Shown here: positions 34,538 through 41,981 of the stretch, piece after piece | Layout: each line of letters starts with the position of its first letter | How positions within the stretch are numbered: position 1 is the stretch's first letter | Assembly: GCA_045651765.1 (NCBI GenBank) | Contig: JAZRSY010000002.1 | Span: forward strand, 62,001 to 126,000 | From: SIG565 sp045651765 | Lineage (GTDB): Bacteria; Bacillota; Clostridia; Oscillospirales; Acutalibacteraceae | Reading direction: 5' to 3' | Length of the DNA stretch: 64,000 nt | The notes under the pieces: generated by a model | The model's database searches: none | Told to the model about the DNA's origin: nothing | The model's input: the letters and a program-made list of their open reading frames with translations, nothing else | Position numbers and translations under genes: made by a program

Positions 34538-35566
34538 TCAAGTCTGACTGAAAGCAGAACTGCCAAGTTCTGATTTCAACTCCCTTGACAGCAACATTTG
34601 AATGGCGCTAGAAACCGGTGCTCTGCCGTTGCATACTGCATCGACAGTTTCAACAATCGGCATTTCTACAGCATATTTTTTAGCTAATTTAATGGCAGCA
34701 GGTAAAGCATTAATTCCTTCGACAACCATATCAATCTGCTCAATTGCTTTGCTGGCCGCAACACCTTGCCCTATTAATATACCGCAACGATTGTTACGAC
34801 TATGCATACTGGTTGCGGTAACGACCAAATCTCCGATGCCTGCCAAGCCTCCGAATGTTTGCTCTCTGCATCCCATAGCGATACCTAAACGAGAAATCTC
34901 AGCAATTCCGCGAGTAATAAGTGCGGCTTTTGTGTTATCTCCAAAACCGAGTCCGGTTGCAATGCCGCAAGAAAGAGCAATAACATTCTTTAATGCGCCA
35001 CACAGTTCCACACCGCGAACATCATCGTTTGTATATACTCGCATACAACCAACATTAAACAATTTTTGAACTGTTTCGGCTGCTTTGGCATCGTTACTTG
35101 CCGAAGTAATAGCTGTGGGAAGGTCCTTTATTACTTCTTCTGCATGGGTCGGGCCCGACAGAGCAACCAACTTTACCTTTGGGTTTTTAAGTTCGTCAGC
35201 AATAACCTCGGTCATTGTATAAAGTGTTTCTGCTTCAATTCCCTTGGCAACATCTACGATTATCTGACCGTCAACTATATAAGGCGCCGCCTTTCTTGTC
35301 GTTGCTCTAATAAAGGGCGAGGGAACGGCAAATACTATTATATCCATACCGAAACAAGCTTCTTTAATATCCTTTGTATATACGATTTGCCGAGGCAATT
35401 CCACATCTGAAAAACTCGGATGTCTTCCGGTTTTTAAAAGATTATCTATCTCATTTTCAATAGCAGACCAAACGGTTACTGAGTTGCCGGCATTGCATAG
35501 CATTCTTGCAAGAGCAATACCCCATGTGCCTGCACCCAAGACACCAACTTGCATTATATTTTTCAT
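34538..35566 (-). CDS. gpsA: NAD(P)H-dependent glycerol-3-phosphate dehydrogenase
   Basis: Makes glycerol-3-phosphate for phospholipids from DHAP. From ATG 35566 (GGAGGATAAAACA) it has 342 residues: GVLGAGTWGIALARML dinucleotide loop, VDVAKGIE, LSGPTHAEEV, GVELCGALKNVIALSCGI (catalytic Lys) and LAGIGDLVVTATSMHSRN. Its codon choice differs from its neighbours: about half of its arginines are AGA or AGG, where pyrR mostly uses CGN. This could mean later acquisition or higher expression. It has its own promoter embedded in the preceding terminator. Confidence 0.96.
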   Translation of the reverse strand: MKNIMQVGVLGAGTWGIALARMLCNAGNSVTVWSAIENEIDNLLKTGRHPSFSDVELPRQIVYTKDIKEACFGMDIIVFAVPSPFIRATTRKAAPYIVDGQIIVDVAKGIEAETLYTMTEVIADELKNPKVKLVALSGPTHAEEVIKDLPTAITSASNDAKAAETVQKLFNVGCMRVYTNDDVRGVELCGALKNVIALSCGIATGLGFGDNTKAALITRGIAEISRLGIAMGCREQTFGGLAGIGDLVVTATSMHSRNNRCGILIGQGVAASKAIEQIDMVVEGINALPAAIKLAKKYAVEMPIVETVDAVCNGRAPVSSAIQMLLSRELKSELGSSAFSQT

Positions 35567-35623
35567 TGTTTTATCCTCCAACCATTTTCACCGCAGTTTA
35601 GCAAACAAATAAAGGTTCTTCCC

Positions 35624-35652
35624 ATCATAGCACAAAAACCGCAGAAAATCAA
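35624..35652 (-). promoter_or_regulatory. Probable gpsA promoter overlapping the thiT terminator
   Basis: Minus-strand -35 TTGATT (35647-35652) lies in the loop of the thiT terminator and -10 TATGAT (35624-35629) just past its T-run, with a 17-base spacer. Confidence 0.5.
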
Positions 35653-35664
35653 TCTGCGGTTTTT
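35634..35664. terminator. Terminator after thiT
   Basis: AAAAACCGCAGA / TCTGCGGTTTTT with a seven-base loop. It is symmetric but only minus-strand genes flank it. Confidence 0.85.
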
Positions 35665-35687
35665 AGCTTTATGCCAACGTATATAAT

Positions 35688-36248
35688 TTAATTGTTAATT
35701 CTTTTTAAAACATTTGTCTTGTAAAGTATGGCTGCTCCTATTGGTGTTATTATCATTTCGGGCAGCATATAACCGCCGTTATAGGTAATCGAGAACCAAA
35801 TTGCTGCGGGTAAATCGGCAAGCTCGCGCCAAACGGTAACACCGGTAATAAAGTGGCACACATACCTTAAAAATACCGCAAACAACACGCCAACAACAAT
35901 GTTTATAAGTTTATTGTTTATTTTTTTGCTAAATATTCCCGAAAAACCAAGAACACCGTAGGCCACTAAATAATCGAATAAAATAATAACCACTGCGGCA
36001 ACGAAACTTGTTGCATAACTTAAATTTTTAAGGCCAAAAAGCATTTGCACTGCACCATAAACAAGGTTTGCAAAAACGCCCCATTTTGTGCCAAACATAA
36101 TGCCCAACAAACACATGGGCACCATTGAAAACACCGTAACCGAGCCGCCAAACGGGAACTCTATGCTGGGTATTAATTCACTAAGCACAACCGAAAGTGC
36201 TATAAACAAGGCCGATACTGTCATTTTTTTAATTGTTTTATTTTGCAT
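35688..36248 (-). CDS. thiT: Thiamine transporter substrate-binding component ThiT (energy-coupling factor type)
   Basis: A 186-residue integral membrane protein with about six hydrophobic segments (ALFIALSVVLSELIP, FSMVPMCLLGIMFGTKWGVFA and others). The pattern SIEFPFGGSVTVFSMVP and the WREL...WFSITYNGGYMLPE region match ThiT S-components, which bind thiamine and use a shared EcfA/A'/T module encoded elsewhere. The TPP riboswitch directly upstream supports the ligand. The start at 36248 is chosen because GAGG lies 8 bases upstream. A Met two codons earlier would be only 2 bases from it. Confidence 0.93.
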   Translation of the reverse strand: MQNKTIKKMTVSALFIALSVVLSELIPSIEFPFGGSVTVFSMVPMCLLGIMFGTKWGVFANLVYGAVQMLFGLKNLSYATSFVAAVVIILFDYLVAYGVLGFSGIFSKKINNKLINIVVGVLFAVFLRYVCHFITGVTVWRELADLPAAIWFSITYNGGYMLPEMIITPIGAAILYKTNVLKRINN

Positions 36249-36279
36249 AAACATTACCTCTTTTTTATTTTTTGCAAAT

Positions 36280-36408
36280 AAAAAATGCCGCAGTAAAACT
36301 GCGGCATACAAACTTTTGGCGTATATTTTCCTACGTCGGCATTATCCGCATCAGGTTATATGGGTCGAAACTTAACGGTTTCCTCTCAGCCTGGTTTACA
36401 AGCTCCCC
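36280..36408 (-). ncRNA. TPP riboswitch with terminator
   Basis: The minus strand has the THI-box elements in order: GGGGAGC (36402-36408), CTGAGAGG (36382-36389), the GACCC segment, CCTGATGCGGATAATGCC (36338-36355) and ACGTAGGAAAA. A terminator GCCGCAG / CTGCGGC with T-run follows (36280-36307) before thiT. High TPP should end transcription. Confidence 0.96.
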
Positions 36409-36426
36409 TTTTTATTTGCTTTTTAC

Positions 36427-36455
36427 ATTTTAGCACCAATTAATTTACTTGTCAA
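36427..36455 (-). promoter_or_regulatory. Promoter of the TPP riboswitch-thiT unit
   Basis: -35 TTGACA (36450-36455) and -10 TAAAAT (36427-36432), 17-base spacer. The -35 box overlaps the last codons of the YfhO-like gene upstream. Confidence 0.8.
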
Positions 36456-38253
36456 TATCTTTTAAAAATTCAGGCGTAATGTTAAAACCACCTTTGAACT
36501 CATCGGAATTAAAATTAACCGGATATTCTTTGCTTAACGATTCGGCAATGCTCTCGAGCGAGAACTCTTCTTCGTCGTCAAACTCTTGGCCGTAATCGAC
36601 TTGGTCATAGCCCTGCCAAGCGCTAATTAAGGCATCTCCCTCCGGGTAATCATATTCGGTTTGGTTGCATTTGTTTTTAGTGCACAGGCAAATAATTGCA
36701 TAAATTATAAACAGCACTATTGCAACCATGCTTATATTTACTGCAACATACCAAACGGAATTAATTTTCAAAAGCGAATTTGATAAATACATGTCGTTAT
36801 TGATAATGCCCTGCTGTGTAGTGTATTTTTGAAAATATTTAACCTCGGTGGCAATATAAACCCAGGCCGAAACTGCCGAAAATACTATGGTTGGTATTAA
36901 GGCAATATTAAAAAATGTTTTGTTGCGTTTTTTATTGGCGCTTACCAAAACAAGACCAGTTAACACCGAAATTACCGCTAAACCACCTAAAACTGAAAAT
37001 CTGATTAAATATTCTTTTTGCGGCGCATTATTATAAATGCCAAAAGCCAAGCCTTGCTCGGTTATTTGGGGTAAAAACGCCACTAACGCAACAAATATAA
37101 CCGTTAATGCAAGTGTTCCGCCAAGGCTGCCTTTTAAATTAATTTCGCGGTTTTCTAGCGCCATAACGGTGGTTAAGGCCATTATTAATAACGGCATATA
37201 CGAAAACGCAAAACTGAGGGACGGATTAAACAAAGAAAATGTTTTATTTAATGCAGGAACAAACGAAATTACCAAACTTGCAATTAAAATTCTTTTAAAT
37301 GCCGAACCTTTATTATTACTGCAAAATGCTGCAGCTCCGGCAACCGAAAATACCGGCAGCCAAGCCCCTAACAAATTATTATACCCGAACAAAACAGGGG
37401 TTGTAACCGAATCGGCCGGCAAAAACAGTGAGCCAAAAATGCTTAAGTAGGTTAGGCTGTTATTGTATAAAACGGCATTGGTGCCTGTAAAATTATCAAC
37501 TAAAAATCCGCCTTTAAAGGCTACAAAAGCAGTGGGGATTAACAACAACGCTGCCGCTAAAGCCCCAAGCAAAAGTTCGGCCGCAAAGGTTAAAATTCTG
37601 CCAAGGTTTACCTTAACGCCCTTTGTTGTTACCCTAATCACAAAATATAATATAACAAAAACAACTATGCTGCCTGCAGCAAATGGGTTTGTAATGCTTA
37701 TTAAAAACATAAGCAAAGCAAAAATAACCCGTTTGTTTTCGGTTAATAAATTTTCAAGCGCCAATAAAATAAGCGGAAAAAGCACAACCGCCATTTGAAG
37801 TTGGTTGGTAAGCACGCCGCCTGCCACGCAAGAGCAAAAAGCATATAAAATTCCGCCAAGGCGTGCAGCTTCGGGTGTATATGTAAAGCGTCTTATAAAA
37901 AAGTAGGCCGTAAGTGCGGCTGCGGCAAACCTGAAAACATATATGAAAGCGCAGACATATGCCCACATATTTTGGGGTGCAAAGCCTAACAAAATAGCAA
38001 CAGGGCTTCCAAAAGCATAACCCACAGCATTTAATATTGAATCTACAAACGTTGAGCCCACAAAACTTAAAGTTAACCTATAAAAAGGTATTTGATAAAA
38101 ACCTTGCTCGAAAAAAGATGAAAAAAACTCGGGTTTTTTGAAAACAAAAGGTAAAATAACAATGCCCGAAATTAAAAGAGTAATAACAAAGGTGCTAAGC
38201 CACCTTTCTTTTTGGGGACGCAATTCCATAGCCTTTTTGTAGGAAAATCCCAT
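36445..38253 (-). CDS. YfhO-like polytopic membrane protein
   Basis: A 602-residue integral membrane protein with about twelve hydrophobic segments and a long acidic cytoplasmic tail (QEFDDEEEFSLESIAESLSKEYP, then EFLKDIDK). The N-terminal LPFVFKKPEFFSSFFEQGFYQ and repeated loop/TM layout resemble YfhO, a GT-C-like family linked to glycosylation of wall polymers such as lipoteichoic acid. It is shorter than Bacillus YfhO (about 860 residues) and ends without the large extracytoplasmic domain. The start at 38253 follows AAGGAGTG; an upstream Met would lack a ribosome site. No partner glycosyltransferase is adjacent. Function not established. Confidence 0.65.
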   Translation of the reverse strand: MGFSYKKAMELRPQKERWLSTFVITLLISGIVILPFVFKKPEFFSSFFEQGFYQIPFYRLTLSFVGSTFVDSILNAVGYAFGSPVAILLGFAPQNMWAYVCAFIYVFRFAAAALTAYFFIRRFTYTPEAARLGGILYAFCSCVAGGVLTNQLQMAVVLFPLILLALENLLTENKRVIFALLMFLISITNPFAAGSIVVFVILYFVIRVTTKGVKVNLGRILTFAAELLLGALAAALLLIPTAFVAFKGGFLVDNFTGTNAVLYNNSLTYLSIFGSLFLPADSVTTPVLFGYNNLLGAWLPVFSVAGAAAFCSNNKGSAFKRILIASLVISFVPALNKTFSLFNPSLSFAFSYMPLLIMALTTVMALENREINLKGSLGGTLALTVIFVALVAFLPQITEQGLAFGIYNNAPQKEYLIRFSVLGGLAVISVLTGLVLVSANKKRNKTFFNIALIPTIVFSAVSAWVYIATEVKYFQKYTTQQGIINNDMYLSNSLLKINSVWYVAVNISMVAIVLFIIYAIICLCTKNKCNQTEYDYPEGDALISAWQGYDQVDYGQEFDDEEEFSLESIAESLSKEYPVNFNSDEFKGGFNITPEFLKDIDK

Positions 38254-38285
38254 TTTTTTACACTCCTTGTAGAAAAATATCGTTA

Positions 38286-38319
38286 TTGATATTATAACAG
38301 AATATGTTATAATATTCAA
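38286..38319. promoter_or_regulatory. Overlapping divergent promoters
   Basis: Plus strand: TTGATA (38286-38291), 16 bases, TATAAT (38308-38313), toward the HD nucleotidase. Minus strand: TTGAAT (38314-38319), 17 bases, TATAAT (38291-38296), toward the YfhO-like gene. The two sets share the same 34 bases and cannot both hold RNA polymerase. Confidence 0.7.
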
Positions 38320-38356
38320 TAGAACAAATTAAACCAAATTTTAAAGGGTGAAAAAT

Positions 38357-38932
38357 ATGAACTACCATTTTTATGCCATGCTTTCCCGTATGAAAAATAT
38401 ATACCGTTGGGGGCTTATGCGCAACACCAAAAGTGAGAATTTAAGCGAACATTCTCTGGAGGTTGCTTTTATTGCCCATGCCTTAGCCATTATAAACAAC
38501 CAAAAATTCGGCGGTAATGTAAGCCCCGAAAAAGCTGCCGTTGCCGCAATGTTCCACGACACGAGCGAAATTATAACCGGTGATATGCCAACACCAATTA
38601 AATATTATAACCCCCAAATTAAAGAGGTTTATAAACAAATCGAATCGGTAGCCGAGGATAAATTAATTTCATATTTGCCAGACTATATGCGGCAGGATAT
38701 TGCAAAAATTTATAAAGAAACAAGCCGTGATATTAAAATTCTTATAAAAGCGGCCGATAAAATTTCAGCCTATATAAAATGCTTAGAAGAAATCAAAATG
38801 GGTAACAGTGAATTCACCGTGGCAGCAGAATCCACCAAAAACGCTATTTTAGCACTAAATTGCCCCGAAGCCAACGTGTTTTTAGAAGATTTTATTAAGT
38901 CATTCTCACTTTGTTTGGACGAGCAAAATTAA
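38357..38932 (+). CDS. HD-domain 5'-deoxynucleotidase, YfbR-like
   Basis: A 191-residue HD-domain phosphohydrolase. Metal residues: His in SEHSLEVAFIAHALA, His-Asp in AAMFHDTSEIITGDMPTP and a distal Asp in IKAADKISAYIKC. The combination NYHFYAMLSRMKNIYRWGLMR with LSEHSLEVA is the YfbR signature, an enzyme that removes phosphate from dNMPs. An upstream GTG is in frame, but AAAGGGTG places the ATG at 38357 as start. It faces rplL across a shared terminator. Confidence 0.9.
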   Translation: MNYHFYAMLSRMKNIYRWGLMRNTKSENLSEHSLEVAFIAHALAIINNQKFGGNVSPEKAAVAAMFHDTSEIITGDMPTPIKYYNPQIKEVYKQIESVAEDKLISYLPDYMRQDIAKIYKETSRDIKILIKAADKISAYIKCLEEIKMGNSEFTVAAESTKNAILALNCPEANVFLEDFIKSFSLCLDEQN

Positions 38933-38943
38933 GCAAAGAAAAT

Positions 38944-38978
38944 AACCGCCCTTAAAAAAGGGCGGTTTAATTTTTTAA
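38944..38978. terminator. Terminator between the HD nucleotidase and rplL
   Basis: AACCGCCCTT / AAGGGCGGTT with A-rich loop, T-run best on the plus strand. It also closes the ribosomal protein transcript, which therefore does not continue into rpoB. Confidence 0.8.
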
Positions 38979-38989
38979 GTAGTTTTAAA

Positions 38990-39367
38990 TTACTTAAGTT
39001 CAACAGTAGCGCCAACCTCAGCAAGTTTAGCTTTGATAGCCTCTGCATCTTCTTTAGAAGCAGCTTCTTTAAGGGTTTTAGGAGCGCCATCTACTAAAGC
39101 TTTAGCTTCAGCAAGACCTAAGCCGGTGATTTCGCGAACGGCTTTAATAACCTTAATTTTCTCTGCGCCTGCGTTAGCAAGGATTACATCGAACTCGGTT
39201 TTTTCTTCAACTGCTGCTGCGCCGCCTGCTGCGGGAGCTGCTACTGCTACAGCTGCTGCTGCAGATACGCCAAATTCCTCTTCTACTGCTTTAACGAGCT
39301 CAGAAAGCTCAAGAACGGTAAGAGCTTTAAGCTCTTCAATCATAGCTGTGATTTTTTCAGATGCCAT
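38990..39367 (-). CDS. rplL: 50S ribosomal protein L7/L12
   Basis: Stalk protein that recruits translational GTPases. The 125-residue protein has an N-terminal dimerisation helix (ITAMIEELKALTVLELSELVKAVEEEF), an Ala-rich hinge (about 36-55) and the conserved C-terminal domain with EKTEFDVILANAGAEKIKVIK and GLGLAEAKALVD. The start MASEK follows GGAGGAAAATAAA. Confidence 0.98.
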   Translation of the reverse strand: MASEKITAMIEELKALTVLELSELVKAVEEEFGVSAAAAVAVAAPAAGGAAAVEEKTEFDVILANAGAEKIKVIKAVREITGLGLAEAKALVDGAPKTLKEAASKEDAEAIKAKLAEVGATVELK

Positions 39368-39409
39368 TTTATTTTCCTCCAATTATAATAAAATAAATTT
39401 TTTTAAATA

Positions 39410-39913
39410 TTATTCGGCAGAACCGTCTTTATCTACGATTGCCTGTACAGCACGTGCAAATGCTGCGATAGGTGCTTGGAAAGCACCAACAACTGTTGCA
39501 AGTAAAACTTCCCTTGAGGGTAACTTTGCAAGCGAATTAACAGTTTCAAGGTCGATTTGTTTACCATCTAAGTAACCGGCCTTAATGTTGAAGTTTTCGT
39601 GTGAGTCTGCAAATTTTGCAAGGATTCTTGCTGCAGCCACATGGTCTTCTTTAGAAATTGCAATTGAGGTTGTACCTTCAAGAACATCCTTAATTCCTTC
39701 TAACTCGGTACCCTCTAAGGCACGGCCTAACAGTGTGTTTTTAACTACGCGGTAATCAATTCCTGCTTCGCGCAATTCTTTACGAAGAACTGTATCGTCG
39801 GCAACATTAATACCTTTATAATCAACAATAACACCTGCTACGGAATTTTGAATAGCTTCTGCAAGTTCTTTAACAATTTGTTGTTTTCGTTCTAAAACTT
39901 TAGCGTTTGGCAT
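39410..39913 (-). CDS. rplJ: 50S ribosomal protein L10
   Basis: Anchors the L7/L12 stalk on the ribosome and represses its own leader. The 167-residue protein has PNAKVLERKQQIVKELAE, VDYKGINVADDTVLRKELREAG, and a C-terminal helix SREVLLATVVGAFQAPIAAFARAVQAI that binds L12 dimers. CGGAGGTGAAACA precedes the ATG. Confidence 0.98.
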   Translation of the reverse strand: MPNAKVLERKQQIVKELAEAIQNSVAGVIVDYKGINVADDTVLRKELREAGIDYRVVKNTLLGRALEGTELEGIKDVLEGTTSIAISKEDHVAAARILAKFADSHENFNIKAGYLDGKQIDLETVNSLAKLPSREVLLATVVGAFQAPIAAFARAVQAIVDKDGSAE

Positions 39914-39941
39914 TGTTTCACCTCCGTTAAATGCGGTTAAT

Positions 39942-40072
39942 TAAAAAGCCTACCCCCGAAAAAGCGAGGATAGGCATAAAAATACTGTAATTTTTAAGCA
40001 CACCTCGGCAGGCGGTTAACTTACCCGTTTAAAACGGACCTGCTTTCTTCGGAGTAATATTTAGCAATGGTA
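39942..40072 (-). ncRNA. L10 leader with attenuating terminator
   Basis: The minus strand before rplJ carries CCGAAGAAAGCAGGTCCG (40035-40052) and TTAACCGCCTGCCGAGGTG (40001-40019), the conserved paired elements of the Firmicutes L10 leader that binds L10(L12)4. A terminator GCCTATCC / GGGTAGGC with T-run follows (39942-39975). The leader gives rplJ-rplL autogenous control separate from rplKA. Confidence 0.9.
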
Positions 40073-40101
40073 ATAATACCATAACTGTATTAGTTTGTCA
40101 A
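40073..40101 (-). promoter_or_regulatory. Promoter of rplJ-rplL
   Basis: -35 TTGACA (40096-40101) and -10 TATTAT (40073-40078), 17-base spacer, immediately downstream of the rplA stop. Confidence 0.8.
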
Positions 40102-40108
40102 GTGCAAA

Positions 40109-40804
40109 TTATGCACCAAACTTGGCAACGTTAAGTTTTACACCAGGGCCCATAGTGGTTGCCAATGTGCAAGACTTAATGTACTGACCTTTGGTTGCAG
40201 CAGGTTTAGCCTTGATGATAGCACCCATAAGTGCATCAAAGTTTTCCATTAACTTTTCAGGGCCAAAAGAAACCTTACCAATTGGGCAGTGAATAATATT
40301 TGTTTTGTCGAGCCTGTATTCGATTTTACCGGCTTTTGCTTCGGTAACAGCCTTGGCAACATCGGGTGTAACGGTGCCGGCTTTAGGTGTTGGCATAAGG
40401 CCGCGAGGACCTAAAACCTTACCTAAACGGCCAACCAAGCCCATCATGTCGGGTGTTGCAATAACAACATCGAAATCAAGCCAGTTTTCGTTTTGAATTT
40501 TAGCAATAAGCTCTTCGCCGCCTACAAAGTCTGAACCTGCAGCTTCGGCGTCTTTAGCTTTGTCGCCCTTTGTAAGAACTAAGGTTCTCACTTTTTTACC
40601 AGTTCCGTTAGGTAAAACTACGGCGCCGCGAACCTGTTGGTCAGCGTGGCGTGAGTCTACACCCAAGCGAACGTGAATTTCAACTGTTTCATCAAATTTA
40701 GCAGTGCCTGTTTTAATAGCAATTTCCACTGCTTCGTTAGCGTCATAAAGCTTACCAGTTTCTATAAGCTTTGCGCTTTCAACATATTTTTTTCCGTGTT
40801 TCAT
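40109..40804 (-). CDS. rplA: 50S ribosomal protein L1
   Basis: Forms the L1 stalk of the large subunit and can repress its own mRNA. The 231-residue protein has KHGKKYVESAKLIETGKLYDANEAVE, VRLGVDSRHADQQVRGAVVLPNGTGK, and GRLGKVLGPRGLMPTPKAGTV, all conserved. It follows rplK after 55 bases that contain a short stem with GGGAGG. Confidence 0.98.
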   Translation of the reverse strand: MKHGKKYVESAKLIETGKLYDANEAVEIAIKTGTAKFDETVEIHVRLGVDSRHADQQVRGAVVLPNGTGKKVRTLVLTKGDKAKDAEAAGSDFVGGEELIAKIQNENWLDFDVVIATPDMMGLVGRLGKVLGPRGLMPTPKAGTVTPDVAKAVTEAKAGKIEYRLDKTNIIHCPIGKVSFGPEKLMENFDALMGAIIKAKPAATKGQYIKSCTLATTMGPGVKLNVAKFGA

Positions 40805-40824
40805 CTTTCTTTACCTCCCAATAA

Positions 40825-40851
40825 GTGGTTAAATCGGAATTTTCCTCCCAC
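40825..40851 (-). promoter_or_regulatory. Possible second L1-type RNA element before rplA
   Basis: The minus strand reads GTGGGAGGAA, AATTCC, then AACCAC, with GTGG/CCAC and GGAA/TTCC pairs. It shares GTGGGAGGAA or a close match with the element before rplK. A weak call from sequence likeness only. Confidence 0.3.
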
Positions 40852-40859
40852 GAGAGAGA

Positions 40860-41285
40860 TTAATCGACAACTTCAACGCCCATGCTGCGAGCTGTACCTG
40901 CTACCATAGACATAGCAGCTTCAATGTTTGCAGCGTTTAAGTCGGGCATTTTTTGTTCGGCGATTTTTCTAATCTGCTCGCTGGTAATCTTTGCAACCTT
41001 CGTTTTATTCGGGGCACCCGAAGCAGTTTCAATACCGCATGCTTTTTTAATAAGAACAGCAGCAGGCGGAGTTTTTGTGATAAAGCTAAACGAACGGTCG
41101 GCATAAACGGTAATAACAACCGGGATTATAAGACCCACATCGTTTTTAGTGCGTTCGTTAAATTCTTTAGTGAACGCCATAATGTTTACACCGTGCTGAC
41201 CCAGCGCCGGACCAACAGGTGGAGCCGGAGTGGCTTTTCCTGCCGGAATTTGCAATTTGATATAACCTGTAATTTTTTGAGCCAT
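40860..41285 (-). CDS. rplK: 50S ribosomal protein L11
   Basis: Component of the GTPase-associated centre. The 141-residue protein has GYIKLQIPAGKATPAPPVGPALGQHGVNIMAF, KTPPAAVLIKKA and MVAGTARSMGVEV, fully conserved. The start MAQK follows GGAGGTGCAAACA. Confidence 0.98.
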   Translation of the reverse strand: MAQKITGYIKLQIPAGKATPAPPVGPALGQHGVNIMAFTKEFNERTKNDVGLIIPVVITVYADRSFSFITKTPPAAVLIKKACGIETASGAPNKTKVAKITSEQIRKIAEQKMPDLNAANIEAAMSMVAGTARSMGVEVVD

Positions 41286-41336
41286 TGTTTGCACCTCCAA
41301 TATTCGTGGTAACTAGTGATTTTTCACTTGGCGGAA

Positions 41337-41362
41337 CGGTCATCTTCGCGTTCCTCCCACCG
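41337..41362 (-). promoter_or_regulatory. Probable L1-binding autoregulatory site before rplK
   Basis: In the 144-base nusG-rplK gap the minus strand has CGGTGGGAGGAACGCGAAGA followed by TGACCG. CGGT/ACCG can pair around the GGGAGG and GATGA strands, the layout of L1 operators that mimic the 23S rRNA site. GGAACG/CGTTCC offers an alternative stem. The same gap holds a GCCGCCGGCGGC palindrome. Recognised by position and motif; not proven. Confidence 0.5.
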
Positions 41363-41429
41363 TGGCGGTTTTTGCCGCCGGCGGCAAAATAGCCGCATGA
41401 AATAAGCAGAAATTCTGCATATTACCTAA

Positions 41430-41957
41430 TTAATCGACCATAGCAATTTGGTCTAAGTCCATTTCAACAGGTGTTTGCCTGCCGAAAACGGTTAATAACA
41501 CACGTACGCTGCTGTTTTTAATGTCAATTTCTTCAACAACACCATATGTGTTTTCGAAAGGTCCATAAGTAACCTTTACATTGTCGCCAACCTTGTACTG
41601 AACCTCTACGCTGTGCTTTTCAACGCCAAGGGCCTCTACTTCCTTGTCGGTTAGCGGAACCGGCTTAGAAGCCGGACCAACAAAGCCTGTTACGCCTGCT
41701 GTATTGCGCACTACATACCAGCTGTCGTCGGTAACTATCATTTTAATAAGAACATATCCGGGGAAAATTTTACGCTCAACCTCGCGTTTTTTGTCTTCCT
41801 TAACCTCGGTTACTGTTTCGGTAGGAATGTTAATATCAACGATAAGGTCTTGCATTTTACGGTTTTCAACCATTTTTTCAAGGTCGCTTTTAACCTTGTT
41901 TTCATAACCCGAATAGGTATGAATTACATACCATTTTGCTTCGTTTGATTCTGCCAT
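41430..41957 (-). CDS. nusG: Transcription termination/antitermination protein NusG
   Basis: Elongation factor linking RNA polymerase with ribosome or Rho. The 175-residue protein has the NGN domain (AKWYVIHTYSGYENKVKSDLEKMVE, then RKIFPGYVLIKM and SWYVVRNTAGVTGFVG) and a C-terminal KOW domain (YKVGDNVKVTYGPFENTYGVVEEID). It lies 24 bases after secE. Confidence 0.98.
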   Translation of the reverse strand: MAESNEAKWYVIHTYSGYENKVKSDLEKMVENRKMQDLIVDINIPTETVTEVKEDKKREVERKIFPGYVLIKMIVTDDSWYVVRNTAGVTGFVGPASKPVPLTDKEVEALGVEKHSVEVQYKVGDNVKVTYGPFENTYGVVEEIDIKNSSVRVLLTVFGRQTPVEMDLDQIAMVD

Positions 41958-41981
41958 TATTTTTCCTCCGCTTTTGTTATA

